A DNA stretch of 64,000 bases from Lentisphaerota bacterium (GTDB lineage: Bacteria; Verrucomicrobiota; Lentisphaeria; Victivallales; Victivallaceae), in assembly GCA_024225035.1 (NCBI GenBank), contig JAAEMX010000146.1, positions 1 through 64,000 of the forward strand. The letters are read 5' to 3'. The notes under the pieces are model-generated. The model worked only from the letters and a program-made list of their open reading frames with translations, was not told the origin of the DNA and made no database searches. Shown here piece after piece: positions 45,978-54,596 of the stretch. The stretch's first letter is position 1, and every line of letters starts with the position of its first letter. Position numbers and translations under genes: made by a program.

Positions 45978-47225
45978 ATGTCTTGGGACGGAAGAGGAAT
46001 CAGCAAACCGCTTGTTTTACTGGACTATGAGACAGTGGAAGATACAATTACGCATAATGCTTATAAACCGGAAGAAGATGTAGAGCCTTTTTTTCATCCG
46101 GATATTACTACAGAAGAATTGTTGGCCAAATTAGCAATCTCTGAAAAGTTGAAAGAAGCTTGCGATTATCTGGCTTCATCTATCAACCGTCGTGTAGGAG
46201 TTTGGTGGGCTTATCGCTGTATCAAAGAACTGCATAAAGAAATCGAAGAGGAAAATAAGAAGAATCCTCTCCCTCCCAAAGAGCGCCGAAAGCAAGCAAT
46301 TGATAAAAAAATTGCAGAGTGGAGTGACATGGGAGAACTAAATGCCATACAGACTCAAAATGATGCAAATGTGGCAAAGCTTAATGAAACCATGGGCAAG
46401 CTTGCCGCTAAAGATATGACTGACAGCGATCCGCTTAAACCACTGCATTCAAAAATTCAGGGTGGCATGGACGCAGATGTAAGCAGCATGAATGCTATCA
46501 AAAAATCATTGGATGATATGGTAAATGGCGCTCCTTCAGGAGTAAAAGCGTCTGCACAAAGAAACTTTGATCAGGCTCTTGCTGCATATAAAGTAAAATA
46601 TGGGCATGACTTCAAGGAACAGATTAACTTCATGGTCAAGAAAGCAGTTTTCCCCACCGAAATAAAAGGAAATACAGCTAAAGCTGATCAATATTTTGGT
46701 ATTATAGAAAGTCGAGTTAAAGCAGTTAAAAATTATGTTGAGGGAGAACTGGGCAAACACTTTCCGTTGAAAATTCAAGGTTTACCTAAAATGCCTTCTA
46801 AGCAAAAATACGATGAAGCTCTGGCATCGGCCAGACGCTGGGTATTGACCCTCACTGATGAGAATGGTAAGATTGCCTGTGACGTAGGTAACCCGGTTTC
46901 GCAAAAGCCTGAAGGTATGTGTGCTTTAGCTGCCTTCTGGAGTTGCACAAACCTGGTGCCGGAAAGCAAGCAGCCGGTACCGCCACCTCCCGGATTGGCA
47001 GCAAAAGGGGTCTCCATGACTGTTTATTTGTGTGCTATGGCTGAAGGCGGTTCAAAATCTTATGAAGAACGCTATCTTGATTATTACAAAATCGGGGTAA
47101 ATTGCGCATGTGGTATTGATACCTGGGACGAAGCTTGGAAACCAGAAGAAGAAGTTGGAGAAGAGTACGACTGGGAAGGGAAAAGCGGTTTTGGAAGGAA
47201 TGGCGAAAGTCATTCTGACGAATAA
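45978..47225 (+). CDS. MSWDG-family VgrG-linked protein, copy 3
   Basis: 415 residues and intact although its vgrG is broken. It is the most divergent full copy: MSWDGRGISKPLVLLDYETVE, SINRRVGVWWAYRC, KIAEWSDMGELNAI, HFPLKIQGLPKM, RRWVLTLTDENG, PEGMCALAAFWSCTNLVP and CAMAEGGSKSYEERY. The acidic tail is longer (EEEVGEEYDWEGK). GGAGGG precedes the ATG. Retention may mean that the product serves another VgrG, has a function of its own, or that decay of the vgrG is recent. Confidence 0.85.
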   Translation: MSWDGRGISKPLVLLDYETVEDTITHNAYKPEEDVEPFFHPDITTEELLAKLAISEKLKEACDYLASSINRRVGVWWAYRCIKELHKEIEEENKKNPLPPKERRKQAIDKKIAEWSDMGELNAIQTQNDANVAKLNETMGKLAAKDMTDSDPLKPLHSKIQGGMDADVSSMNAIKKSLDDMVNGAPSGVKASAQRNFDQALAAYKVKYGHDFKEQINFMVKKAVFPTEIKGNTAKADQYFGIIESRVKAVKNYVEGELGKHFPLKIQGLPKMPSKQKYDEALASARRWVLTLTDENGKIACDVGNPVSQKPEGMCALAAFWSCTNLVPESKQPVPPPPGLAAKGVSMTVYLCAMAEGGSKSYEERYLDYYKIGVNCACGIDTWDEAWKPEEEVGEEYDWEGKSGFGRNGESHSDE

Positions 47226-47256
47226 TTTAGCTTTTATATAACTGATAATTTTAAAT

Positions 47257-47307
47257 ACTTGATCCGGTAGATACTTTCAAACAGAAAGCAGTCGGGTCAA
47301 GTTTTTT
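47257..47307 (+). terminator. Terminator after module 3
   Basis: ACTTGATCCG (47257-47266) and CGGGTCAAGT (47293-47302) pair with one G-T. An inner stem CTTTC/GAAAG fills the loop, and TTTTTT follows. It separates module 3 from the nucleotidyltransferase-like gene. Confidence 0.8.
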
Positions 47308-47418
47308 GATTCTAAATTAAGTTTTCAATGCTCTTGACGCTTATGATATTTATGATGTATAGTCTATTTGGCTCAATGCTGGCATCATATAAATGTAAAA
47401 ACACTGGGGGCATTTTAC

Positions 47419-48096
47419 GTGAAAATTACTTTCGAAGACAAAAGCTCTGAATATATATTCCGGGTCTCAAATTTTAATAAGAAATATATACCTGTTTTTG
47501 ATATTTGTTTCTGGCAAAATGATGAAGACAGCTATATAAAGAAGTTTCCAGCAGACTCAAAGCATCTGAAATTGATAAAAGACTGTTTTTTGAATAATGC
47601 AGAGGAAATGTTCAATCAGCTTGGATATTTTTCCGAATGTAAATGGCAGGAAGCGTTAGACGCATTTGCTGGGGTAATGCATGAAAATAATATTGACTGG
47701 TGGCTCACGGGAAGTTGCGCTCTTTGCATTAGAGGAATTGAACTGAAACCACATGATGTGGATATTATGGTGAACTCATCCGATATTGAAAAGATTAAAG
47801 ATGTTTTTGCGAATAAAACTATTATTCCAATCATTGATACACAAGGATGGTTGACTAAAGATTTTGGAGTAATCTTCTGGTATGCTAGAATTGACATAGC
47901 TTCAGATCCGTCTGCTGGTCTCGACGATCCGGAGCCTATTGATTGCGGACCATATGCGGCCAAAAACTTGGAAAAAGTTGAGTGGAGAGGACACACTATA
48001 AAAGCGCCTCCAGTAAATTTGACGTTGACAGTCAATAAAAAAAGAGAGAGATGGGATAGAGTCAAGCTAATTGAAGAGTACTTGAAACAGAACTAA
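47419..48096 (+). CDS. Nucleotidyltransferase-like protein
   Basis: A protein of about 225 residues. The second half has WWLTGSCALCIRGIELKPHD followed by VDIMV, which fits the G[GS]...D-x-D core of minimal nucleotidyltransferase folds found in AbiEii-like and related proteins. The N-terminal ~80 residues are unrecognised. The GTG at 47419, behind GGGGGC, is preferred to an in-frame TTG at 47368. It lies alone between module 3 and gldA, on the same strand as the T6SS genes but after a terminator. It could be an antitoxin-like or RNA-modifying enzyme. A link to T6SS is not shown. Confidence 0.55.
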   Translation: MKITFEDKSSEYIFRVSNFNKKYIPVFDICFWQNDEDSYIKKFPADSKHLKLIKDCFLNNAEEMFNQLGYFSECKWQEALDAFAGVMHENNIDWWLTGSCALCIRGIELKPHDVDIMVNSSDIEKIKDVFANKTIIPIIDTQGWLTKDFGVIFWYARIDIASDPSAGLDDPEPIDCGPYAAKNLEKVEWRGHTIKAPPVNLTLTVNKKRERWDRVKLIEEYLKQN

Positions 48097-48108
48097 TGCA
48101 TCTAAAAT

Positions 48109-48144
48109 AAAACGGGATGCTCAATTTGAGGAACATCCCGTTTG
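48109..48144 (-). terminator. Shared terminator of two converging genes
   Basis: AAACGGGATG (48110-48119) and CATCCCGTTT (48134-48143) form a perfect 10-bp stem. On the minus strand it is followed by TTTTATTTTAG, ending gldA. On the plus strand it may also stop the nucleotidyltransferase-like gene. Confidence 0.85.
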
Positions 48145-48158
48145 CAGTGTTCATTTCT

Positions 48159-49250
48159 TCAAAGGTGGCTCATGCCGTAAGCATCAGCAGCGTTCATGGC
48201 TGCTGCGACATTTTGCGGTGTAATCTCTACGGCTTCATGATGAATGCTTTCTACAGGATCGCAAGCTCTTTTTGCTGCTTTGAGTAGATCATCATGTGAG
48301 CAGCCGGATAAACCAATTTGTGATAATGTCGTTGGTAATCCGACAAGTTCACAGAATCTATAAACTTCCTCAAGAACTTGAACAGGTTCACCATTTAAAT
48401 GCAAGCCGGCAAGTACTCCGAAAGCTACTTTTTCACCATGATAAAAGTCATGTGTTTCTTCAAGTGCGGTCAAACCATCATGAATAGAATGAGCAGCAGC
48501 GAGGCCTGAACTTTCAAAACCAATTCCACTGAGAAGAATGTTGGCCTCAATAATATAATCAAGTGCCGGTGTGACAACATGGCGTTCACAGGCAAGCTTT
48601 GCGGCGGTGCCATATTCCATAAGTGTATTATAACATAGTTGAGCCATTGCAATTCCTGTAAGTGGAGATATTCCTCCAACGACATTTTCTGAGCGAGTCT
48701 GTTTACAAGAACGTGCCTCAAACCACGTCGCGAGCGCATTGCCCATGCCGGCAACTAAAAATCTGACAGGAGCGTTGGCAATTACCTGAGAATCAACCAA
48801 CACGGCATCAGGGTTATTTTTTTGAAAATACATGCGTTCGAAAACACCGTCTTCTGTATAAATTACAGCGCACCCGCTATGCGGAGCATCAGTAGATGCA
48901 ATGGTTGGAGCAATGATTACACGACAGCCGTTTTGGTCTGCACATATCTTGGCGGTATCCAGAGTTTTACCTCCGCCAAGTCCGATGATCACATCGAATG
49001 AGCCGGATTCAATTATGCCGTTAATGCGTTCAATCTCCGAGGTGCAGCACTCTCCGCCAAACAGTTCAATTTTGGTTCCAGCAGGCAAATTTGCTTTTAC
49101 AGGTTCAAGAGCATGTTTGACGGGAGTTTTCGTGGTAATTATAAGCGCTTTCTCTCCAAAATGGTTTATTAATTCCGGCAAGGTGGATAACGCCCCGGCG
49201 CCTTGAATGTATTTCCCGGAAAATGCTGCTTTGTAAAAGTTGGTTGCCAT
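48159..49250 (-). CDS. gldA: Glycerol dehydrogenase
   Basis: A 363-residue iron-type alcohol dehydrogenase family member that oxidises glycerol to dihydroxyacetone with NAD+. The NAD loop is IGLGGGKTLDTAK. Metal ligands are the Asp in APTIASTDAPHS and the His residues in LAAAHSIHDGL and FYHGEKVAFGVL. ATG 49250, behind AAAAGGA, gives the family N-terminus MATNFYKAAFSGKYIQG; a start at 49298 would add 16 unusual residues. It is a single gene with its own terminator. Confidence 0.93.
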   Translation of the reverse strand: MATNFYKAAFSGKYIQGAGALSTLPELINHFGEKALIITTKTPVKHALEPVKANLPAGTKIELFGGECCTSEIERINGIIESGSFDVIIGLGGGKTLDTAKICADQNGCRVIIAPTIASTDAPHSGCAVIYTEDGVFERMYFQKNNPDAVLVDSQVIANAPVRFLVAGMGNALATWFEARSCKQTRSENVVGGISPLTGIAMAQLCYNTLMEYGTAAKLACERHVVTPALDYIIEANILLSGIGFESSGLAAAHSIHDGLTALEETHDFYHGEKVAFGVLAGLHLNGEPVQVLEEVYRFCELVGLPTTLSQIGLSGCSHDDLLKAAKRACDPVESIHHEAVEITPQNVAAAMNAADAYGMSHL

Positions 49251-49350
49251 AGCCAAAATCCTTTTGAGTTTTGCGGTGCTCTGGATATTATAATGCAAAA
49301 TTATGGAATAGCTATCTTATGTTAGATTTTATTCCTGATGCATTTATTCT

Positions 49351-50124
49351 CTATTTTCTTGATGCAATTATCATCACATGACTTGAGCTGTCAGGAGAGA
49401 ATTTACTTAAATCAGTGCCGCCATAAAGTTCAATATCATCAAATCCAGTTTCAACAAGGTTTTTTTTCAAGTCTGTATAGATGTAAGGGAAAAGTTTAGT
49501 GCTGCTCAGGTGATGTTGTGGCTTGGGACCGCTCCAGTCAATAGTCATAATGTTAAAATTAACATACTGGTCTTCAAAGTCATAAAAACGAATAAATTCA
49601 TAATCACCGCTTCTGCTGATTCCAACAATGCGCTCATGCTTGTCGAGTATTTTGGCATAATTGAGCAGCGTAATTACAATGTGCCCACCGGGGTGAAGGC
49701 TCTGTCGGCAACTTTTCAGGGAAGAAAAAAGTGGATCACCCGGAAATATGTGAGGGAGAGTGTTGCCCATGCAGAGAACAACATCAAAAGTACGGTCAAG
49801 GTTACATGGAAGTTTTTCTATTGAAGAGAGCATGAAGTCAGCTTTAACCTGGTATCTTTCTGCATTTTTTCTAGCACCAGAAAGCATTTCTTCAGCTATG
49901 TCAGTTCCTGTTACTTCGCAGCCGCATTTCGCTGCGGCTACCGTATATGCGCCAGTTCCACAGCCGGTATCCAGAAGTGTCTTGAAATTGAAGCGCTTTT
50001 GCAGTTCTGGAATTAATTTTTCCCCTTTGGTCAATAGTTTCTCAAATGGAAACATGGAGTCATAAAGGCTGGACAGATTGTTGTAAAATGAAGCATTTTT
50101 ATCTTGTTGCTGGGAATTAGTCAT
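49351..50124 (-). CDS. Class I SAM-dependent methyltransferase
   Basis: 257 residues. Motif I is TLLDTGCGTGAYTVAAAKCG, motif II EVTGTDIAEEML, and the post-I region FDVVLCMGNTLPHIF contains the acidic strand. The substrate cannot be told; small-molecule methyltransferases look like this. Its ATG overlaps the ferredoxin stop (ATGA), so the two are cotranscribed and coupled. Confidence 0.85.
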   Translation of the reverse strand: MTNSQQQDKNASFYNNLSSLYDSMFPFEKLLTKGEKLIPELQKRFNFKTLLDTGCGTGAYTVAAAKCGCEVTGTDIAEEMLSGARKNAERYQVKADFMLSSIEKLPCNLDRTFDVVLCMGNTLPHIFPGDPLFSSLKSCRQSLHPGGHIVITLLNYAKILDKHERIVGISRSGDYEFIRFYDFEDQYVNFNIMTIDWSGPKPQHHLSSTKLFPYIYTDLKKNLVETGFDDIELYGGTDLSKFSPDSSSHVMIIASRK

Positions 50125-50324
50125 AAAACAGGGTTAACCTCCTCAATGAAAATTGATTCTAAAGGGCAGTCTATCGCTGCCAGTTGGCATTTTTCGGAAT
50201 AACCTGGTGGAACAGGTTCCAGTTTAATTAGTGCGATTCCATCGTTAATTTCGAAAACTTCAGGGCAGATATTACTGCATCTGCCGCAACCTATACAGGT
50301 TACTGGATCAATCTTGACTTTCAT
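50121..50324 (-). CDS. Small 4Fe-4S ferredoxin
   Basis: A 67-residue single-cluster ferredoxin. The ligands are CIGCGRCSNICP near the start and a lone Cys in AIDCPLES near the end, as in Desulfovibrio- or Thermotoga-type ferredoxins, with CQLAA giving a further cysteine. It is a low-potential electron carrier and fits anaerobic metabolism. ATG 50324 is preferred because GGAG lies seven bases before it; an upstream ATG at 50354 would overlap that site. Confidence 0.9.
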   Translation of the reverse strand: MKVKIDPVTCIGCGRCSNICPEVFEINDGIALIKLEPVPPGYSEKCQLAAIDCPLESIFIEEVNPVL

Positions 50325-50550
50325 CTCATCTCCTGTTTGGCTAATGTCTGACATGGCAAAACGACTATCTCTTGAAAGCAGGATTGAAAATTGTTATTTT
50401 CTGAAAATCAGAATGATACGATTCCTCTAAATGTAAAATAACTTTATTGGCAGTAATGTCAAATAAAAAATAGGCTGGTTATTAGAAAAAAAACGTTTTT
50501 TTGACAAGCAGCAACAACTTTGCAATTAAGATGTTACTAGTATTGATCTG

Positions 50551-51807
50551 TCAAAAAGTGGCAGAATGAGAAGCCACAAATTTTGAAAACCACTGTGCCT
50601 GTTTGGTAATGTCATAAGATCCTTCTATTCTCAAACGGGCTTTTAGGAGGATTTGTATTCTTAAATCGCTGTTAATTAACAGGTTTTTGCAGGCTTCCGC
50701 ATATGCCTCAGGTTGGTCAGGCGGTGCCAGCATTCCGGTTTCGCAGTTTTCAATCAATTCAGATACAGCTCCGCATTCAGTGCAGACTGTCGGCAGTCCA
50801 ATTGCCATAGCTTCTTTCATGCAGGTAGGAATAGAGTCGCGTTCGCCATTTTCAAGAATTCTTGGAGCTAAAAGGAAAAGGTCAGACTCTTCAAGCAGTT
50901 TGGGTATTTCATGGCGTGGAATTATTCCTGAGAAAATAACATTATCGCTTAGTCCTAAATCTCTTGCCAAGTCTTCAAGCGGTTGCTTGGCAGGTCCCTC
51001 ACCAACTATGGTATATCTGAACTCAGTACCTTCTTCTTTGAGCCTGTGTAAAGCTCTCAGTATAGTGTCAATGCCTTTTTTGCGGGTTAGAGTCGCTGCT
51101 GTTATGAAATGATATGGTGGTTTGGGAACGTCAAAATCTTTAACGAAATCAAACATTTGCAGGTCGATCCCGTTGAAAATGCAGAGCAGAGCAGGTTTAA
51201 GTTTTACGTCATGCAATATGGTTTCGTGGATAGCGTTACGGTCATAGTTTGATAATGTGAAAATATATTGAGAAGCACATAAAGCCGGTTTCAAACTTTT
51301 AAACCTTTTTACAAATATTTCTCCAGGAAGTGCTGTAAGGCTTAGCGGTAAACCGGTTAAGCTGGCCGCAAGGTATGCGGTGTTTGCTGCATCTGGGTTG
51401 CAGTGACTATGTATATGATTTATTTCTTTATCCAGGATATGTTGATTAACTAAAAGGATAGCATGTATATAGTTTTTAAGAAGTCTTAATGACCGCAATG
51501 GATTTTTTTGCAGACGCAGAAAAGATACAAATGTACGAATCGATTTAATCGGAGAAATGAGAAAAAACATCAGCACGGTCATGAAAGCTTTTGGTGAAGC
51601 CTTTAATGAATTTCCGAGATAATGAACTTTAGAGCGGAAGCGCTCCGGAAACAGCTCAAGAACATTTTCATCAGGACGGTTAATGGATATTATCCGCAGA
51701 TAGTACCCCATCTTTTCCAGTATCTCTACCTGCTCAAGCAAAGTTGGAGCTTGCAGGTCAGGAAAACGATCCATAATTATGCATATTTTCTTGGAATTAC
51801 CCAGCAT
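50551..51807 (-). CDS. Family 4 glycosyltransferase
   Basis: 418 residues, GT-B fold. The N-terminal part has an IHSHCNPDAANTAYLAA segment; the C-terminal part has ITAATLTRKKGIDTILRAL, YTIVGEGPAKQPLEDLA and the E-x7-E type motif in SIPTCMKEAMAIGLPTVCTE. It transfers a sugar from a nucleotide donor, probably for surface polysaccharide. No other polysaccharide gene is adjacent. The ribosome site is weak. Confidence 0.88.
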   Translation of the reverse strand: MLGNSKKICIIMDRFPDLQAPTLLEQVEILEKMGYYLRIISINRPDENVLELFPERFRSKVHYLGNSLKASPKAFMTVLMFFLISPIKSIRTFVSFLRLQKNPLRSLRLLKNYIHAILLVNQHILDKEINHIHSHCNPDAANTAYLAASLTGLPLSLTALPGEIFVKRFKSLKPALCASQYIFTLSNYDRNAIHETILHDVKLKPALLCIFNGIDLQMFDFVKDFDVPKPPYHFITAATLTRKKGIDTILRALHRLKEEGTEFRYTIVGEGPAKQPLEDLARDLGLSDNVIFSGIIPRHEIPKLLEESDLFLLAPRILENGERDSIPTCMKEAMAIGLPTVCTECGAVSELIENCETGMLAPPDQPEAYAEACKNLLINSDLRIQILLKARLRIEGSYDITKQAQWFSKFVASHSATF

Positions 51808-52061
51808 TATAACACACTAACTAATTTGTTTATATATAATAAGATGAAAACAATATTTATCTCTTCATAAAGTATTGGCTCTACCATTATAATATGAGAC
51901 AATTTAGGCGCTGAAATGTTCCGGTTATCTGATGATGTATTAATAAATTTATACGCAAAAAACTTTAAAAGTTACAATTATACAGTTACGCACAATAAAA
52001 ATTATGCAAGCTTAACAGCTTTTTAATTCCATACGGTTATAGATATTCAAGCTTTATGAAT

Positions 52062-52763
52062 TTAGTCTTCAAGGTAAATCAAGTGGGAACAGTTATCACA
52101 GGATATAACCGCGCCTTTTTTGGCCTGAGTCCAGGTTTGCGGAGTAATTTTAAGATGACAGCTGCCACAAATCCCTGAATCGTTGATTTTCACCAATGGA
52201 GGTGTTCCTTTGGAAAGCAGGCGTTTGTATAGGCCAAGGATATTACTTTCTATCTTACTTTCATAATCTTTACGACTGCCTTGGAGGTGTTCAATCTGTT
52301 CTTTGACTTCGGTCTCCATCTGTTTGAGTTCTTCTACCTCATCTGTCAGGTTGCTTTTGTCAGCTTCGAACTGCTTTTCTTTATCTTTAAAATTGCTTTT
52401 GTGCTCATCCAACTGGTCAAGCAGCATTATTTCTTCGGTTTCCTGTTTGCTGATTTTTTCTTTCAGCTGATCAATTTCACTGAGCATTGCCTTGAATTCA
52501 GTATTCTTCTTGACCATTGAAGATTGCTGCTGCAAATGAGTAATCTTATCATTCAGCTCTTTTATCTTTGATTCAGTTTGCTTTATTGAAAGCTCTGTGT
52601 GCTGAAAATCTCCTTTGGCATTATGAAGAGTCTCTTCTTCTTCCTGAATTCGGCTTTGTATATCTTTGATCTCTTTAGGAAGCATTTTAAGGCGCATCTT
52701 TAATTTAATGATCTGCATATCAACATCTTGCAATGCAAGTAAGTTCTCGATCCATCTTTTCAT
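52062..52763 (-). CDS. Coiled-coil protein with C4 zinc ribbon
   Basis: A 233-residue protein of the conserved bacterial family with a long helical hairpin and a C-terminal zinc ribbon (often called DUF164 or CT398-like). The helices span about 1-185, rich in Lys, Glu and Gln. The ribbon is GICGSCHLKITP and VISCDNCSHLIYL. In Chlamydia the homolog binds sigma-54 and export components, but general function is unsettled. AAGGAT precedes the ATG. It lies downstream of ruvB on the same strand. Confidence 0.85.
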   Translation of the reverse strand: MKRWIENLLALQDVDMQIIKLKMRLKMLPKEIKDIQSRIQEEEETLHNAKGDFQHTELSIKQTESKIKELNDKITHLQQQSSMVKKNTEFKAMLSEIDQLKEKISKQETEEIMLLDQLDEHKSNFKDKEKQFEADKSNLTDEVEELKQMETEVKEQIEHLQGSRKDYESKIESNILGLYKRLLSKGTPPLVKINDSGICGSCHLKITPQTWTQAKKGAVISCDNCSHLIYLED

Positions 52764-52927
52764 CCAACTTATCCTTCCTGAATATATGCTCGTTAATCTA
52801 TAATCTTTCTTGTAATATAGCTTGTTGAAGTGCTAAGTCCAAGTGATTGAACATAATAATTTAAATATATAACTTAAAGCAGATTCTAACTTAATATTAA
52901 GATTACCTGTTTTTAGTCTGAAAGCTT

Positions 52928-53956
52928 TTAAAATTCCAGTTGAGGGTGGTCATTAGTTCCATATGTTGGAGTAATGCCCAGTTTGCGCCATGCCTTAGGC
53001 GTGGCCTGTCTGCCTTTGGGGGTTCTGACTAAAAAACCTTCCATAATCAAATAAGGCTCATACACTTCCTCAATCGTGCCTTCTTCTTCTCCTACAGTGA
53101 CTGAGATATTCTTGAGTCCGACAGGGCCGCCATTGAAGCTGTGAATGATAGCTTCAAGGATTCGGTTGTCCATCTCATCCAAGCCCTGATCGTCAATGTT
53201 AAGCATTTCCAGAGCTGCCGTTGCGGTAGAACCGGTTATAATATTGTCAGCATTTACTTGAGCGTAATCTCTTGCCCAGCAGAGCAGGTTGTTGGCTATA
53301 CGTGGAGTCCCTCGACAGCGGCCCGCTATTTCAAGTGCTCCATCTTCTTCAATATCAATATTAAGTATTCCTGCTGAACGTTTTACTATTTCAATCAAGT
53401 CTTCAGGGTGGTAATAGTCAAGGCGGCATGCCAGCCCAAAACGGGATCGCAGAGGAGCGGAAAGCATTCCCTGCCTGGTTGTAGCCCCTAGTAGAGTAAA
53501 ACGCGGAACATTAAGGCGTACTGATCTGGCACCCGGACCTTGTTCCAGCATAATATCAATAAAGAAATCTTCCATTGCACTGTAAAGATATTCCTCAACG
53601 GTAGTGTTAAGGCGGTGTATCTCGTCAATAAAAAGAACATCTCCTTCCTGCAGGGAAGTCAGCAGCCCTGCTAATTCGCCGGGTTTTTCAATAACCGGTC
53701 CACTGGAAGTTTTAAGGTTGGCGCCTTTTTCATTAGCAATGATATATGCAAGCGTGGTTTTGCCGAGTCCCGGAGGACCGCTCAGCAAAAGATGCCCGAG
53801 AGGTTCATTGCGTCCTTTAGCGGCTTTTACAAATAATTCAAGCCGTTCCTTTACCTTTTCTTGTCCTGGGAATTCTCTAAATCTTTGAGGGCGTAAGGTT
53901 TTATCGCGCTTCTGGTCGCGCTTGTTCATTGTTGAGGTTATAAATCTTTCAGACAT
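52928..53956 (-). CDS. ruvB: Holliday junction helicase subunit RuvB
   Basis: 342 residues, normal for RuvB. Walker A is [19 protein letters not shown], Walker [11 protein letters not shown], sensor [17 protein letters not shown], then the arginine-containing [10 protein letters not shown] and C-terminal winged helix ([17 protein letters not shown]). It drives branch migration with RuvA. ruvA and ruvC are not next to it. Confidence 0.95.
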   Translation of the reverse strand: MSERFITSTMNKRDQKRDKTLRPQRFREFPGQEKVKERLELFVKAAKGRNEPLGHLLLSGPPGLGKTTLAYIIANEKGANLKTSSGPVIEKPGELAGLLTSLQEGDVLFIDEIHRLNTTVEEYLYSAMEDFFIDIMLEQGPGARSVRLNVPRFTLLGATTRQGMLSAPLRSRFGLACRLDYYHPEDLIEIVKRSAGILNIDIEEDGALEIAGRCRGTPRIANNLLCWARDYAQVNADNIITGSTATAALEMLNIDDQGLDEMDNRILEAIIHSFNGGPVGLKNISVTVGEEEGTIEEVYEPYLIMEGFLVRTPKGRQATPKAWRKLGITPTYGTNDHPQLEF

Positions 53957-54467
53957 GCTTGTATTTATTAGTTGATTTTTTTGGGAAATCTATTATATTC
54001 GTTGTACACTACAGCGTCATAAATATAAATAGCTTGTTATTCGATAAATTTCCAATAACAAACAGCAAAAAGAAAGGATGTTTGAGTTAATGTAAGTCTC
54101 TGCTGTATTGCTTTGATTGTATATGTTCAGCCTTGCCGGGGACTTGAAAGAATTTAGAGTTGAGTAAGGAAAGCTTTAAAGCAAAAGAACTTGCATTTTT
54201 TTTATCAAGAAAATTAATGTGTTACAATTATTGATGTTTTCGCTAATGTCAGTATTTGCAGCATCAGTAAATCAGACGTACGTACCATTTTATGCCGTTA
54301 ATGTGTTTCCAGAGAGTAGAGGAATCTTATATTTGATCGAGTTTCGAAGAAATCAGCTGCCAGTAAAATGACAGTTGATCATTTGGCGCTTGAAGGAATG
54401 TCCTGAGAAAGAAGCCAACACAATAATCCAATTATTAAATTTAATCGAAATAATATGAGGTTTGGAA
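53957..54467 (+). other. Intergenic region upstream of module 4
   Basis: About 510 bases between the divergent ruvB and the mini-PAAR. It must hold promoters in both directions, but I cannot pick them with confidence. No repeat, tRNA or attachment site was seen, and no ORF longer than 60 codons was noticed. Confidence 0.3.
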
Positions 54468-54581
54468 ATGCCTACTCCTGTTGCCAATATTACGGCCGTG
54501 ATTCAAGGAGCCAACCCGATTCTGGGATTCCCGATGGTAACGGCTGTAGGAGTGTCACCAGCTTTGACTATTATTCGCTAG
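54468..54581 (+). CDS. Miniature PAAR-like protein, 37 residues (module 4)
   Basis: The gene begins ATG at 54468 behind GAGG and stops TAG at 54579-54581, 15 bases before vgrG-4. The first ten residues, MPTPVANITA, match the start of the 97-residue PAAR of module 1. The last 27, from VIQGANPILGFP to VGVSPALTIIR, match its end. The central ~60 residues are missing in frame. All Cys and His are gone, so it cannot hold zinc as PAAR tips do. Position and preserved reading frame support a real product. Confidence 0.7.
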   Translation: MPTPVANITAVIQGANPILGFPMVTAVGVSPALTIIR

Positions 54582-54596
54582 AAGAGGAGAACTTGC

